Source: Arthrinium phaeospermum
Lineage: Eukaryota; Ascomycota; Sordariomycetes; Amphisphaeriales; Apiosporaceae
Assembly (NCBI GenBank): GCA_006503535.1
Contig: QYRS01000007.1
Span: 1,736,001 to 1,800,000 of the forward strand
Reading direction: 5' to 3'
DNA length: 64,000 nucleotides
The notes below the pieces were generated by a model that made no database searches, was not told the origin of the DNA, and saw nothing but the letters and a program-made list of their open reading frames with translations. The translations under genes were made by a program, and so were the position numbers. Numbering within the stretch: position 1 is the stretch's first letter; each line of letters opens with the position of its first letter. Positions 40,898 to 51,461 of the stretch are shown here, one piece after another.

Positions 40898-43076
40898 GGC
40901 GGGAGACGACAGGGGAAGGGACTGGCCATTGCGGATAAGCACGTGCCGTCTATTGGGTGTCACAGGGAAGCAATTCCAGTTTTGCGAGAAATCGAGTCAA
41001 TTTCGAGGAGCACCAGGCTTGAGTTTGGACACACTTCCTTATGGGGATGTTGGAGCCGATGGGATGATGGTATGCCCTAGCGAGTCGGAGGGGGGACGAC
41101 CAATTATCACAAGCCACCTGCAGGGGTCTATCACACCCGAGTGCATTGGTAACAAAACGAGACAAGCTATAGCTGTGATGGCTTTGTGGCTGCTTCGGAC
41201 AAATGGAGAGATGTCCATGGGCGGAGCCTATTTTGCGGTTGAGTCTGGATTACTTGCTGATCTGGAGGATATTTTATGATGTTGATGCTGATTTTATTTC
41301 CAGCAAGCTGAACATATGACGACATGTTTTCTCACTGTGTCCTCTTAGTCCCCTGAAGCTTCTTTCTCGTCGTGTCGTGCCGTTTTGTGAATAAAGAGTG
41401 CTCCTCCACAAAGTGCTCCTCATGTTGATATATTGCATGCCACTCACTACCTGGCCATGTGTTTGACGAGCAAGCGCCTCACCACTCCTTGGTCCCATAA
41501 AGATAGTGAAGCCTCCTGCTCGTCCGACCACCCCTTTCCTAAGGGAGCGGGGCGTATCTAGGCGCCGCCGGCTCGAGACGTGTGCGAGAGCCACGAGTGT
41601 CATGCTTAGTTTCCTTCCTACCTTCCTTCCACAACATCAACGTGACCGTGACCTAGCAGAAAGAACCGGGAATGGGGGCCACTGCGCCATCGTACGATAT
41701 ATGCCACCACTGCCACGGCATTTATGCGGGTGGTTCAGTAATCAGATATGCGCCGGCAGGTTGGTTAGGTCACAGGGCTGACTGACTGGCCTATATGACC
41801 AACCCATGAACCGAGCGAGGGGGCGGTGAGGTGATGTAAGGCCAGGGACGAGTCGAGGCCAGGCGAGCCGTGATGTACTACTATTCAGATAAGAAACATT
41901 AAGGCATCCATCCATTCACAGCAATAATCGCCCTAGAGACAGGCAACTCAGGCAGCTAGGTATCGAGGATTTCCTTTTCTGTCCCGCATTTGCATTTCCT
42001 TATCATTATATGTCGTACAATCCGTTGTTACACGTTCGAAATCCCTCTAAGCCCACGTCCTATCATATCATGACGTAGCAGCAGGGCCGCCCTCCCTCCT
42101 TGGTGGAGGAGAAGATCCATCTTCCCCCCTGCCCGGATGGCTTGCGGATCTGCTTGCCTGTGGCGTGCGTTTACATACTACCGGGCCGTGGCTTGCAGCT
42201 CTTTGTCCGCCTTGCACAAGCGAGATTGTGCGTGTGAATCGGCAGTTAAGCTGGATTCGGCTGCATTTGGTCGGCAATTGCAGCCCTGCTAGCAGCAAGG
42301 CAGGTATGTTGTGAATCGGCGATAACCATGAAGATCAGTAATACCGCGAAAGAGGCCCAGTGCCCGGGCGTAGCACGTAACAAGAGGGGGTGTCCGGTCT
42401 CGTACTTGCATATGGAGTACTTGACTAGATCCGATCTACCTGGGGTCAAGAAGAATGCCCCTGATATGCAATTAAGAGTTAGCCAGCCCCTAGAAGCAAC
42501 AAGCAGTTGAAGCACGAATCTGCGGGAGATATTCGCAACAAAGCACGTCAGTCATCATGACGCGGTTCAGACCTAGCCTTCCCCTCACCCATTTCCACGT
42601 GGTAAGCAAACAGAAGTTCACATACGACCAATGTACTATCAGGTTTCTCCAATGTGTCTGTATGTCTGACGGCCCTCTCAGAGGAAGCTCGGAGTACAGT
42701 TACAGCCACGAATTCTGAGCGGTGTGAGGCGTAAAATCACGTTCACTCACGCGTCAGAACGGAGACAGGGACAAAGACCTGTTGCAATGGCGCCATCACG
42801 GCAGGCTAGAGCGAACCGCATTGACGTCGATCTCAGGGGGCGTTCGGAGTTAAGGAGCCTGGTAGCAGCAGTATTTCAAGGAGACCAGCCATGTCGTGAA
42901 AAGACGAAAAATCAGAGCTTTATTAGTCTAACCATGATACCTCACCAGATGCTGCCAGCGATCAAAACGCCTCAAAACGCCAATGCCATGCTTACGGAGC
43001 CAGCCAGCCAGCCAGTCCGCAGTTGTAGTAGTAGTAGTAAACAACGAAGAGAATTACACCCGCGACCGCTCTGCCC
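40898..43076. other. convergent intergenic region
   Basis: It lies between the 3' ends of the DsbA-like gene (+) and TFIIE-beta (-). Short ORFs only. CCAGCCAGCCAGCC (43002-43015) and GTAGTAGTAGTA (43025-43036) are short simple repeats. A minus-strand frame at 42246-42515 has one hydrophobic stretch but no recognised family. Confidence 0.5.
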
Positions 43077-43961
43077 TCAGCCTCGCTTAAGATGGCTGTA
43101 GTCCTTGAGGAGATGTTGCATGTGGGTGTTGGTGACCTTCTTGGTAGTGCGGTTGGGCTTCCGCTTTTGCTTTCCTTTGGCCGTCTCCTTGACCTTGAGC
43201 TGCGGATCCTCCGAGGCCGGCTTGATGCCAACCGAGATGGCTTCTTATTCATATCGTCGGGGGCAGGAAGCTTGACCCGCTGCCACTGCACCTGGAACTC
43301 GGGGTCGACCTTGTTGAACAGCTCCTGCTGGTCGCGCCAGATGTACTTGGCGTGACCGTCCTTCTTGGGTGCGGACCACCAGAATCTTGTGGATGCCCTC
43401 GAGCTCCCGGAGGGCCTGGTCGCAGTCGGGCCAGCCGTCCTTCAGGTCCTTGACGTCCAGTTTCGAGGCGTCCGTCTTGTTCTGCAGGTACTGCAGCAGG
43501 CTCGTCTTGTCGACCACGCCGGGGATCTTGGCGCGGAACTCGTATTTGCCGTAACGCCAGGCCGGCACCGTCTTGGGAATGGGGTCCGTGTGCGCTATGA
43601 AGTTGATCTGGTGTGCCGGCGCAGGTACTTGACGAACTTGGACTGGGCCTCCTCGGGGTGGTGTTGCATGGTCAAGTGGTTGAGGATGTCGGAGAGGGTT
43701 TTGGGCTCGCCCTTGGCCTTGAGGAATTCGACGGCGTAGGTCAGCTGCGTCATCATCTCCTCGCCGAAGTTCTGGCTTTGACTGGCCGCGGCCGCGGCAG
43801 CAGGAGTCGGCGTGGCATGGTCGCGGATTCGTTGGGCGGCGTCGGCGCGCTTCTGTCGCTTAGACGGGGTGCCGTGGGAGGCATTCGAGGCATTGGATGG
43901 CGAAGGCGACGGCGGTGCCAGAGCACGCTTTGTGCCGTTGACGCCTAGCTTAGACGACATG
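43077..43961 (-). CDS. transcription initiation factor IIE subunit beta (frame-disrupted)
   Basis: This is the small subunit of TFIIE, which with TFIIE-alpha recruits and regulates TFIIH at RNA polymerase II promoters in the nucleus. Starting at the ATG at 43961, an N-terminal Ser/Pro/Ala-rich tail (about 1-60) with a basic patch (PSKRQKRAD) leads into a winged-helix domain (MMTQLTYAVEFLKAK, LSDILNHLTM). A second winged-helix segment follows (PAWRYGKYEFRAKIPGV, LLQYLQNK, WPDCDQALRELEG, ILVVRT, YIWRDQQELFNKVD). A Lys-rich tail (KETAKGKQKRKPNR) ends in HLLKDYSHLKRG. The total is about 295 residues, as in human TFIIE-beta (291). Three single-base losses break the frame: about 43610 (CAC ACC CAG missing a C), about 43365 (an A missing before AAG AAG GAC) and about 43240 (AAG GCC missing a G). 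No intron is apparent. It is essential in yeast (TFA2), so real pseudogenisation is unlikely. Confidence 0.85.
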
Positions 43962-45695
43962 GTGCTGATGGCGGCTGTGCTGTGTGTTGTGTGTACGTGG
44001 TGAGCAAAGGAAGGAGGGAAACAAGGTAGACCAAGGCCTGTTTCTGTTTGTAGAAGCGGTTTTAGGTTCCGAAAAGAATGAATGCGATGAAGCACTGGAG
44101 ACAAGGAAGGAAGGCTGTAGCAGCTTAAAGGATTACTTGACAGCCGGTGGAACCCAAGATTGAACGTGCATCCATGGAACAATCCAACATTGAAGTAACC
44201 TAGCCCAGTTGGGGGTGGGGCTGGTGCAGGACTAGGTGCTTTACTTACAGAACCCAGAAGAGCCGCATCCAGCCTTCCATTCTATCTTTATCACTGCTAT
44301 TGCTCAATGACATGACAATCTCCGACTTGTAAAAGACCACATTGTGAGCAAGGCTTTATATCTATTCAAGGAGGGATGCACTTGAATACAATGGGACTTT
44401 CCACATGTGGCTATCTCGGCCACCCATCTCTCACTCTGGAGTCATCTACCACCGCCACAAGTAAAGGGGCTCAGCACATCCAGGTCAAGAGCTATGACTG
44501 GATGTGAGTATCTCCTTGACGGCAAAAGCGATGTTTCCACAAGGCAATGCTTGAATGCCGTCAGAGGCTATTAATTCGGCCATATGCAATAACTTTAGTT
44601 GAGTAATTGGCCTGTCTTATACAGGAAGTATTACTGAAAGCAGCACTTTCGCCCTCCAGGGGATATACCATTGTCAGCCGATCTCAACTCTCACATCTCA
44701 CAGGGACAGAATATAGGTACAGCAAAAGACTAGAATAGATACACTACTTTTCACTTTGGGTGAATGGTGACGTGAATAGAGCAAGTGCTGTGGTACAGAA
44801 ATATGACATTGCACAGCTCCAGGTCAATTACAGTGCCGATTGGACTGATCAGGAGGAAAGAAAGTTTACAGCACCACCTCTTGCTCTTCAAGATATAATG
44901 GATAGTCACAATAACACTCACCCCTATACTCGAAAAACGAAACAAAAGCCTAATGAATCCAACTCCTACTTTTATAAAGAAAGGCTTAAGAAACGGGAGT
45001 TGATTCATCTACTGACGAGACGCAAGCAAGCTGGAGCACGCCCTTGCCTCCACCGATTCACGGAGAATTCAATGGAATGCTGACTGTGCACCGGGCTTAC
45101 TTCAAGAGCCAGCCTGTCCAATCAATGACAGAGCAGTAACGGGGAACATACGTTACGCGGGGTAGCTTGGGATACCCGAGTACTCCAGATAGACCGGCCA
45201 TCCCTCCCGAGGATCATTTATGTTACGGCATTCGGACTCCGGCGGATTTACATAACATCCCAGGGGCCAAACATAACACACAACAAGCTGCCAGGCATCA
45301 AAGATGAAGGGAAAACGGCGGGGATCTTTGTACGGATAGCTCGGTTGCCACATTCGCTATCTCTACTGATTGCCAGCTCCGTAACAAGGTGTAACCCTCA
45401 GTTCAATCCAGGGACATCCGATGCTTCCATGGCGGTAAAGGACCAAAGAGTAGTGGTCTGTGGTCTATTAAACGTTGAAGTATGGGGGGCTATGTTCGTC
45501 GTGATTCGTTTCAGAAATCAACTCCTGTACGTTCCGAATCCTGAAAAATGTTCATTAAAATAGTGAGGGAACCGTCTTCTATGTGTGTTCGCCGCAATCG
45601 GCCATCTTCTCTTGATCAGATGTGCGTCATGCGTCCCGCTCCACAACCGGCTCGTGAATGTTGGGTGCGCAAACTGCGATGGACAACCCGCCCGC
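43962..45695. other. intergenic region upstream of TFIIE-beta and downstream of cytochrome b5
   Basis: No gene recognised. A 107-codon plus-strand frame at 44760-45083 is hydrophilic and Lys-rich but has no motif or splice context; I treat it as chance. The first few hundred bases should hold the TFIIE-beta promoter. Confidence 0.5.
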
Positions 45696-46328
45696 TTAAG
45701 CGGCTGGGCCTGGGCCTGTTCCTGGCTTTGCATGTACTGGTAGGCGCCGAAAGCGACGAGGCCACCGATCAGGATGACGGCGTACAGCATGGAGCCCAGG
45801 CCGGCGGAGCTCGTGTTGGCCGGAGGGGTTGGCCGGGACAGGCCTTGGGGGCAGGGTCGCCAGCCTATGTAAGGGGGACAGGTTAGCTGTGCAATCCATG
45901 TCGAGACATTGTCAGGCTGGGGAATTGCTTACTTGGCGCTTGAGCTTGCCGATCAGGAGCTGCTCGAGTTTCGCGGGCCTCGTCGCTGTGGCCGACATCT
46001 CGAAAGCTCGGTTGCGTCTTGGCCACCGACATCCAGCATAACCTCCTCACCACCGCTGTAAGTAAGGACATGTGTCAGTAAAATTGACGCCTACATCCGG
46101 GAGGGCACCGTGCCCGGTACCGCTTATCGTGCGTGTAGTGCAACGTACTATCGCAGAGCAAAAGTGCGAAAGGTTCGAACAAGCGAGAGCGGAAAAAAAG
46201 GAAACTTACGGATGCTCGTCCACAAACTTGGTGCAGTCGTAGATCTTGTCGTGGACGACGATGTAGAGATCCTTCTTGTGGTTGTGCTCAGCAACATCCT
46301 GATAAGTCAATTCCACCTGGGCGGCCAT
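45696..46328 (-). CDS. cytochrome b5, tail-anchored (frame-disrupted)
   Basis: Three exons: 46328-46210, 46055-45933 and 45864 to about 45696. Exon one encodes MAAQVELTYQDVAEHNH and ends in KFVDEHP; joining to exon two restores the HPGGEEV haem motif whose His is an axial ligand. The second ligand His lies in EDVGHSDEAR. Exon two ends in LLIGKLKRQ. Exon three carries a Pro-rich linker and a C-terminal hydrophobic helix (MLYAVILIGGLVAFGAYQYM) followed by a short QSQEQAQAQ tail, typical of an ER tail anchor. It donates electrons to desaturases and hydroxylases of lipid and sterol metabolism. Exon two has apparent losses near 46007, 45998 and 45968. Exon three has two between about 45818 and 45840 and one before the likely stop at 45696. 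Without those, the protein would be about 135-140 residues, normal for the family. Confidence 0.85.
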
Positions 46329-47347
46329 TTTGAATTGTTGGGACTTTGCGCAAAAATTGGGGATGCAAAGGCGAGTAGAAGGACAGATGTCAGAGAAAGA
46401 CAAGCTGAGTAGAAAATCAGGATTTCGCGTGGAAGCTCGAAGAGTGCAAGGCAACGAAAGTCGCGGGCGGGATGGTCTTCTTGGGGGTGGTGAGGAAGTG
46501 TCGGGAGGATGGAGGCGGGAGAGAAGCAGCCAAGTTGTCGTTTCTTCCAGTCGGTCCTGGGATTAACATAGAAAATCAGATGCCGAATTGGATTGAAGAC
46601 AGGGTACAAGTAGACAGGGTAGATTGAGGGTACTACTGGGCTAGGTGCTACCGCTAATCAGAATTATGTACTGCCTATCGGCCGGGGTGCCAACAGGCTG
46701 TGGCCAATCAGACCCGTCGTATTGCACACAGAGCAGCACCGTCACGATTTTATGCAAGCACAAGTGACACCTGGAATCCTCCCGAGGCGGCGAGCTGCCT
46801 GGGTCATTAATTGATGCGGGGATGGATGTTTTTGATAAAAGGGAAATGGGTAGCTTAAGCTTGGGGGAGAGAGATCCATATCTCAAGATTTGGCCAAGCT
46901 CATAAAGATCAATAAGATTAATAAGGGTCCAGAATACTCCGTAGCCCGATGCATAACGTCTCTCGCCTAGCAAAATTGCCCTTGGTTCCCTTGGTTCCTT
47001 TATGCAGACCCGACATCGGGAACTATTTGCCCATAGCAGTAAAACTAGCAGCTGCATACCTGTCCAAGTTCGACAATGCAGCCGGAACAAATGCACAAGC
47101 TATGGATCACGTCGTGGCCTTTTTTTTTCTTGCTGGGCTTCCCGAGTCGAGTTATGCATAGACGTTTGTCAAAGTTTCTTCCTTGCATAGTGGTGGTGAC
47201 CTGCCATGAGCAGGTACGGAGTTTGCCATGTCTCGACCGAAACTCTGAAGTAGAACAACAGCCGGATTGCTACCGTGATCTACATGATCCTACTGCTCGC
47301 AACGACTGACGCTCAAAACAGCTCAACCAACATTCTCTCTCTCTCCT
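46329..47347. other. intergenic region between cytochrome b5 and capping protein alpha
   Basis: It holds the promoter side of cytochrome b5 and the 3' flank of the capping protein gene, both on the minus strand. No coding sequence recognised. Confidence 0.5.
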
Positions 47348-48535
47348 CTATCGCCTCGAGCTTCCGCCCCCAATGTCCTGGCCCACCCTGTAGCTGGCCA
47401 CCTTATCCCACTCGATCTTCTGTCGCGTCACCGGCAGCTGTCTCCTGAGCCTTGAAGGCGCCTTCGCTCAGGCTCGTAAAGCCCCGGTTCAGTTCTTCTT
47501 GGTACTTCTTCTCGGCGTTGCCCATCTCCTTCACGATGGCTGCGCCGCCTCCGGATGAGATGGTCGTAGTAACGGATTTGCTGGTCAGCAGACGGACGTT
47601 TCCGTCCTCGTAGTAGTGCACGTCGACCTTGAGGCTGCCCTCGAGGGCGCCGGATGACGGGTCGAAAATGTAAAGCGATCGCCAGCGTCCATTCCTGTTC
47701 GTAATTCATTAGGATGCGTGCGCTTTCTGGTGTTCTTTGGCTGCGTATCTCACCAGAAGTTGTTGGGGCTGTACTTGTTGGCCACAACGATGATAGCCAC
47801 CTTGGAATCGTTCTCGATCGGATAGACGCCGTAAGCCGCATTAGGGAAGTGCTCCTTCACGTAAGGCGACAGGCTCTTGAGTGTTGTTTTCCTGCCTTCA
47901 GCATCAGTGACATGCCCGAAATATTTGTTCGTCTTCAGACACGTAATGTCGATCAGGAGGGATGAGTTGCCCACGTTAAGTCCGCCTGTGCGCCCTCCAA
48001 CACGTAGCTCTGAGCACCGCTGGCTTTCTGCGATGGTTTTCGTTAATATTTGCGGGGAGCCCTTCAATTGCGGGCGTTGCAATCTGCAGACGGAGAATTC
48101 ACACCTGTGTCGCATGATCATATTCGAAGCTCGTGGCTCTCCACGTCGTAGTATCGACCGTTGCCGAGCGAGCTGTGCGAGCTGACAATGATCGGCTGGG
48201 TGCTGCCGGGGAGCCTGACGGTCGCGAACTGCTCTTCGTTGTATTTCTCGAACGCGGGTCCGAGCTTGGAGACAAGGCCCGGATCGGCGACGGTCAAAGC
48301 CTTGATGTCTAGTGATTGAGATGATCAGGAGAGTGTTCGCGGGTAGAGTCGAGGTCGGACTGCGAAGGGGAATGGAAGCATACCAGCAATGACATCGGCC
48401 AGCTATTCTCGGTGTGCATGGTCAGCAGGAAGCTCGCAACATTAAAGGAGGGGAGTGTTTGGCGGTAGGATTGATGGTAATTTCTCCGGGAGGGGCGCCT
48501 TCAACGAAGGACGAGATGGTCTCGAGTGCAGACAT
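47348..48535 (-). CDS. F-actin capping protein subunit alpha (frame-disrupted)
   Basis: The alpha subunit of the CapZ-type heterodimer that blocks the barbed ends of actin filaments, acting at cortical actin patches. I read six exons: 48535-48482, 48402-48384 (19 nt), 48308-48105, 48027-47975, 47891-47754 and 47694-47348. Exon one is MSALETISSFVEGAPPGE; the micro-exon adds LADVIA; exon three gives DIKALT, KLGPAFEKYNEEQF and IIVSSHSSLGNGRYYDVE; later exons give YVLEGAQADL, SPYVKEHFPNAAYGVYPIEN, VANKYSPNNFWNGRWRSLY and the C-terminal VHYYEDGNVRLLTSKSV and KIEWDKVASYRVGQDIGGG, the region that forms the actin-binding tentacle. The frame breaks at about 48135 (exon three) and 47448 (two bases lost in a CT run). 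The stop TAG at 47348-47350 is in the restored frame. The donor after exon one is not a GT (AT follows), which may be another sequence error. Usual family length is about 270 residues. Confidence 0.88.
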
Positions 48536-49208
48536 AAATAGAACGCTCGGTCGGTGACAATGGACAATGGGTCAACGGCCTCGCCAAGAAAGTCGTGATT
48601 GTTTGGTGGTGTTTGGTTTGCAAGCTCAAGTACGATGCGACGTCCGAATTATTGCTGGGAGCAGGTCGGCGGTGTTGGCTTGGGACGAAGCGGAGCGCGG
48701 GGCAGAGTGGGTTACAATTCTACAGGGGGTGACAGCCAAAGCTCAGGGGAGTAGTGGCTTGTGTAGCTGCACGATAATGAGAGGTTGCAGCCTCCACAGC
48801 CATGCAGCCTGACTACATTATGTACGGCATCTAAATCGTCACTATGTCCTTTTCAAATAGACGGTTGATGGTTAATCAATATCCATAGTCGCTCGCTTCC
48901 GATGTTGAAAGGACAGGTATGCAGATGGGCATTTCTTACAGAAAGGAATGCGCTAACTTAGAGTGGAATGTATATGCAAAACATATGTTCCCTGTATCTA
49001 TGGTATAAAATCCAAGCTTGACAATAGATTTTTATGTCTTCGCTTCTCATATAACTTGAAGAAGTAGAAGTCGGGTTACGTGGCGCATCGTTTGCGCCAT
49101 GGCTTTTCTTCTAACCGGCTGGCTAGCTAGCTAGCTGCCGGGAGACCACAGAATCGATCGCCTGGTAAATACAGCTTCACGATGATACCTGCCGCTGGAA
49201 GTGCGTAT
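48536..49208. other. short intergenic region
   Basis: Promoter side of the capping protein gene and 3' flank of the alpha/beta hydrolase gene. It contains a short CTAG run (49122-49137). No gene seen. Confidence 0.5.
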
Positions 49209-50610
49209 TCAGGAGTAAGTGCCATAGAAGTCTTCCGGGTTAACATGATGCGACACCAAGCCTCTCGGGTGTTTCGACATGCGGTCTTCCAACCAGTCGC
49301 TGATGGCCGCTTGCGCACGCGCGGGCATTTCAAAGGGGTATCGTTCAAGGCCGGCGTCTTGCAAGCCCACCCGCCTGTCCAGTTCATCTCCAAGCTCTCC
49401 TAAGCTGTCATCCCACCTTCTGCGATCCTTGAACTCGAGTTTCTCGAGGCTCCGGCGCATGAGCCCAGCCAGCTCATGGGCCTGGGTTCGGAAGTGGTTA
49501 CTGACGGTGATCTTCTTCAGCCTCCGGGACCCTCTCCGATGGGCGATCACAGGCATCGGTTGCGTGCTATGCAGTAGCAGGCACTGGGGGATCTTCAAGG
49601 TCGACGTCCTTGGGGGAAATGTTAGAGCCGATCGGCGCGGTGCCTTCTCAGGCTCCTCTCCCATCAAGGCCGCCAATATGTCGTCGAACTCATCTTTGGT
49701 TTCTCTGGGGGAGCCATAGTAGGCTTCTGTATCCGCGCTAGAATGAAAATCCGGCGGCAGCAGAAGCCCCGGTGTGTGGAAGAAAAGACAGGGGCTAGCA
49801 AAGGGGTCAAAAAGACCGCTGGGTTGCGTAAACAGAGTCTCGGTTTGCTGCTTCATTTCTTGAAAGCCGGGATCCGTGGGCTGTCCAAGGATATCCTCCA
49901 GGATATTGGCTGATCGATTTTTGGTAGCTGGTGGATTGGATGATCGCGTAGAAACATGGTCCAGTTGTAGATACCGTTGTAAGCCGCAAAGCCACGAATG
50001 CCTACCTTATGGTGAGGATGTGTCTCGGTCAAAGCCATCGATGCGGCCAACGAGGCACCCAGATAGGAGCCGAAGACATAGACATCTCGCTTGGGGGAAG
50101 TCTGCGGTACAAGGTGTTCGAGAATCCAGTCGTAGCCACGCATTGTATCGTGTATTGGCATGGGCCAGGCGAGGCTCGACGACAAATCGCTGTCCTCGCC
50201 AGGCCCCAAAGCCCGATGCAGGGCCGAAGCCAGCCCAGCGGTAGTTGATGACAGCTGTAGGGTGATTCCTGCAGAATGCGGGCACCTGAGTCGAGAGCTC
50301 CGAGTGGCCGTCCCAGAAGGGTGGCAGGTATCATGAGTGGGTCTGACGAAGTGATCTTTGCCAGTTGTGCAGGCTTCCCCCGGGATATCAGTATCAACAT
50401 GTAAATGAAAGCAATGCCTTCTTCTCCGTTCAGGGTGCCTTGAGACTTACTCCACGTGTACTGCCGGAACGAACCACATTTGACTTTGACTCGCTCAATG
50501 TTATTTGGGCTGGGGACACAGTACTCAGACGGCGTGTTTGCAGATGGACTGCGGCGTGTTTGGCAGATGGCCCGGCCGAGGTGCCTCTGAACCTGATGCC
50601 ATCTCCGCAT
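49209..50610 (-). CDS. alpha/beta-hydrolase fold protein (frame-disrupted)
   Basis: The core reads LYLPPF-like sequence (PATLLG/LPPFWDGHSE frame), then TAVINYRWAGFGP, then PIHDTMRGYDWILEHLVPQ, then RDVYVFGSYLGASLAASMAL, where G-S-Y-L-G is the nucleophile elbow of alpha/beta hydrolases (Ser as nucleophile). GIRGFAAYNGIYNWTMFL follows. A second half of about 215 residues, from MKQQTETLFTQP to PEDFYGTYS, holds the cap and C-terminus, with DLFF-like hydrophobic and basic helical stretches and an Arg-rich segment (RRSLEKLEFKDRRRW). The catalytic His and Asp cannot be placed with certainty. The two halves are in different frames, with shifts near 50205 and 49932. A further shift or intron near 50390-50460 (GTAAGT after QYTW) separates the N-terminus, so the start is only approximate. 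The substrate is unknown; related fungal proteins are annotated only as hydrolases. Confidence 0.65.
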
Positions 50611-50761
50611 GCTCGATTAGAGAAAAGACTGCTGGCCTGCAGCAATCATGGCTGGCGCTGGTCTGCAACAGCTGATCGCTTCGAGAAGGCCCTGAACTCG
50701 ATACAATGTCCTATATAAAGCCGCGGCTCACAGGTGTGTTAGGTAGGTAGTTGTATCTCAC

Positions 50762-50809
50762 GCGTCGCACGGTGGATGAGGATGCGCACCACTAAGAAGA
50801 CGGGAAGCC
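50762..50809 (+). repeat. 48-nt direct repeat, copy 1
   Basis: Runs from GCGTCGCACGGTGGATGAGG through ACTAAGAAGACGGGAAGCCT. It is repeated almost exactly 162 nt downstream. Confidence 0.85.
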
Positions 50810-50923
50810 TAGCATTGTAGATGACTTTATTAGGCTTATCACTTAATCTATCGGCCACTAAGATTTAGTTGGTTAGTGGGGTTTCCAGGCCACGCAGCTC
50901 ATGCTCCCTGCAGCTTGGGGTCA

Positions 50924-50972
50924 GCGTCGCACGGTGGATGAGGATGCGCACCACTAAGAAGACGGGAAAGCC
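50924..50972 (+). repeat. 48-nt direct repeat, copy 2
   Basis: Same sequence as copy 1 with one extra A in the GGGAAA run. The spacing suggests a small duplication or the ends of a short inserted segment. Confidence 0.85.
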
Positions 50973-51461
50973 TGACACTCAAATGACCACATGCGACTTC
51001 TCGACCAATCATTTTATCCCATCGTTTATTCCATCGTCTGGCCTTGATCCCTACGGTGCTAGCGTACGTCATTCCAGTCATGGTGAACATCCATCTACCT
51101 AGTCGCCCAATCAAAGACATATTAAGGGAACGCTTTCCCGCCAAGACTCATGTTGCTTGGCATGAAGCAGTATACACTTTATGGGTGCTCAGTCACCATC
51201 GTTATAAAAGTTCTCTTGTTCAAAACAGGACTGCGTCAAACGGAGTATACTTGCATATCTCGCTTGTGTGATAGACTGCTGAGCTATTATCACGGACACC
51301 GTCCAGAAGCAACACCGAACCTGCGATCCAGCCCTTTCATGATATAAGCCGAGGGGATGTATACCATTCGGGCTTATTTCTGGTTATCACTACCTGCTAT
51401 CGCTACTTCATCTCGGAAGGGCTAAGTATACCACCGCCGTTGCAGATCGACAACACTCAAC

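Larger units (their letters stand above)
50611..51461. other. divergent intergenic region between hydrolase and K+ channel
   Basis: It should hold both promoters. It contains the two copies of a 48-nt direct repeat listed separately and a short GTAGGTAGGTAG run near 50740. No gene seen. Confidence 0.5.
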
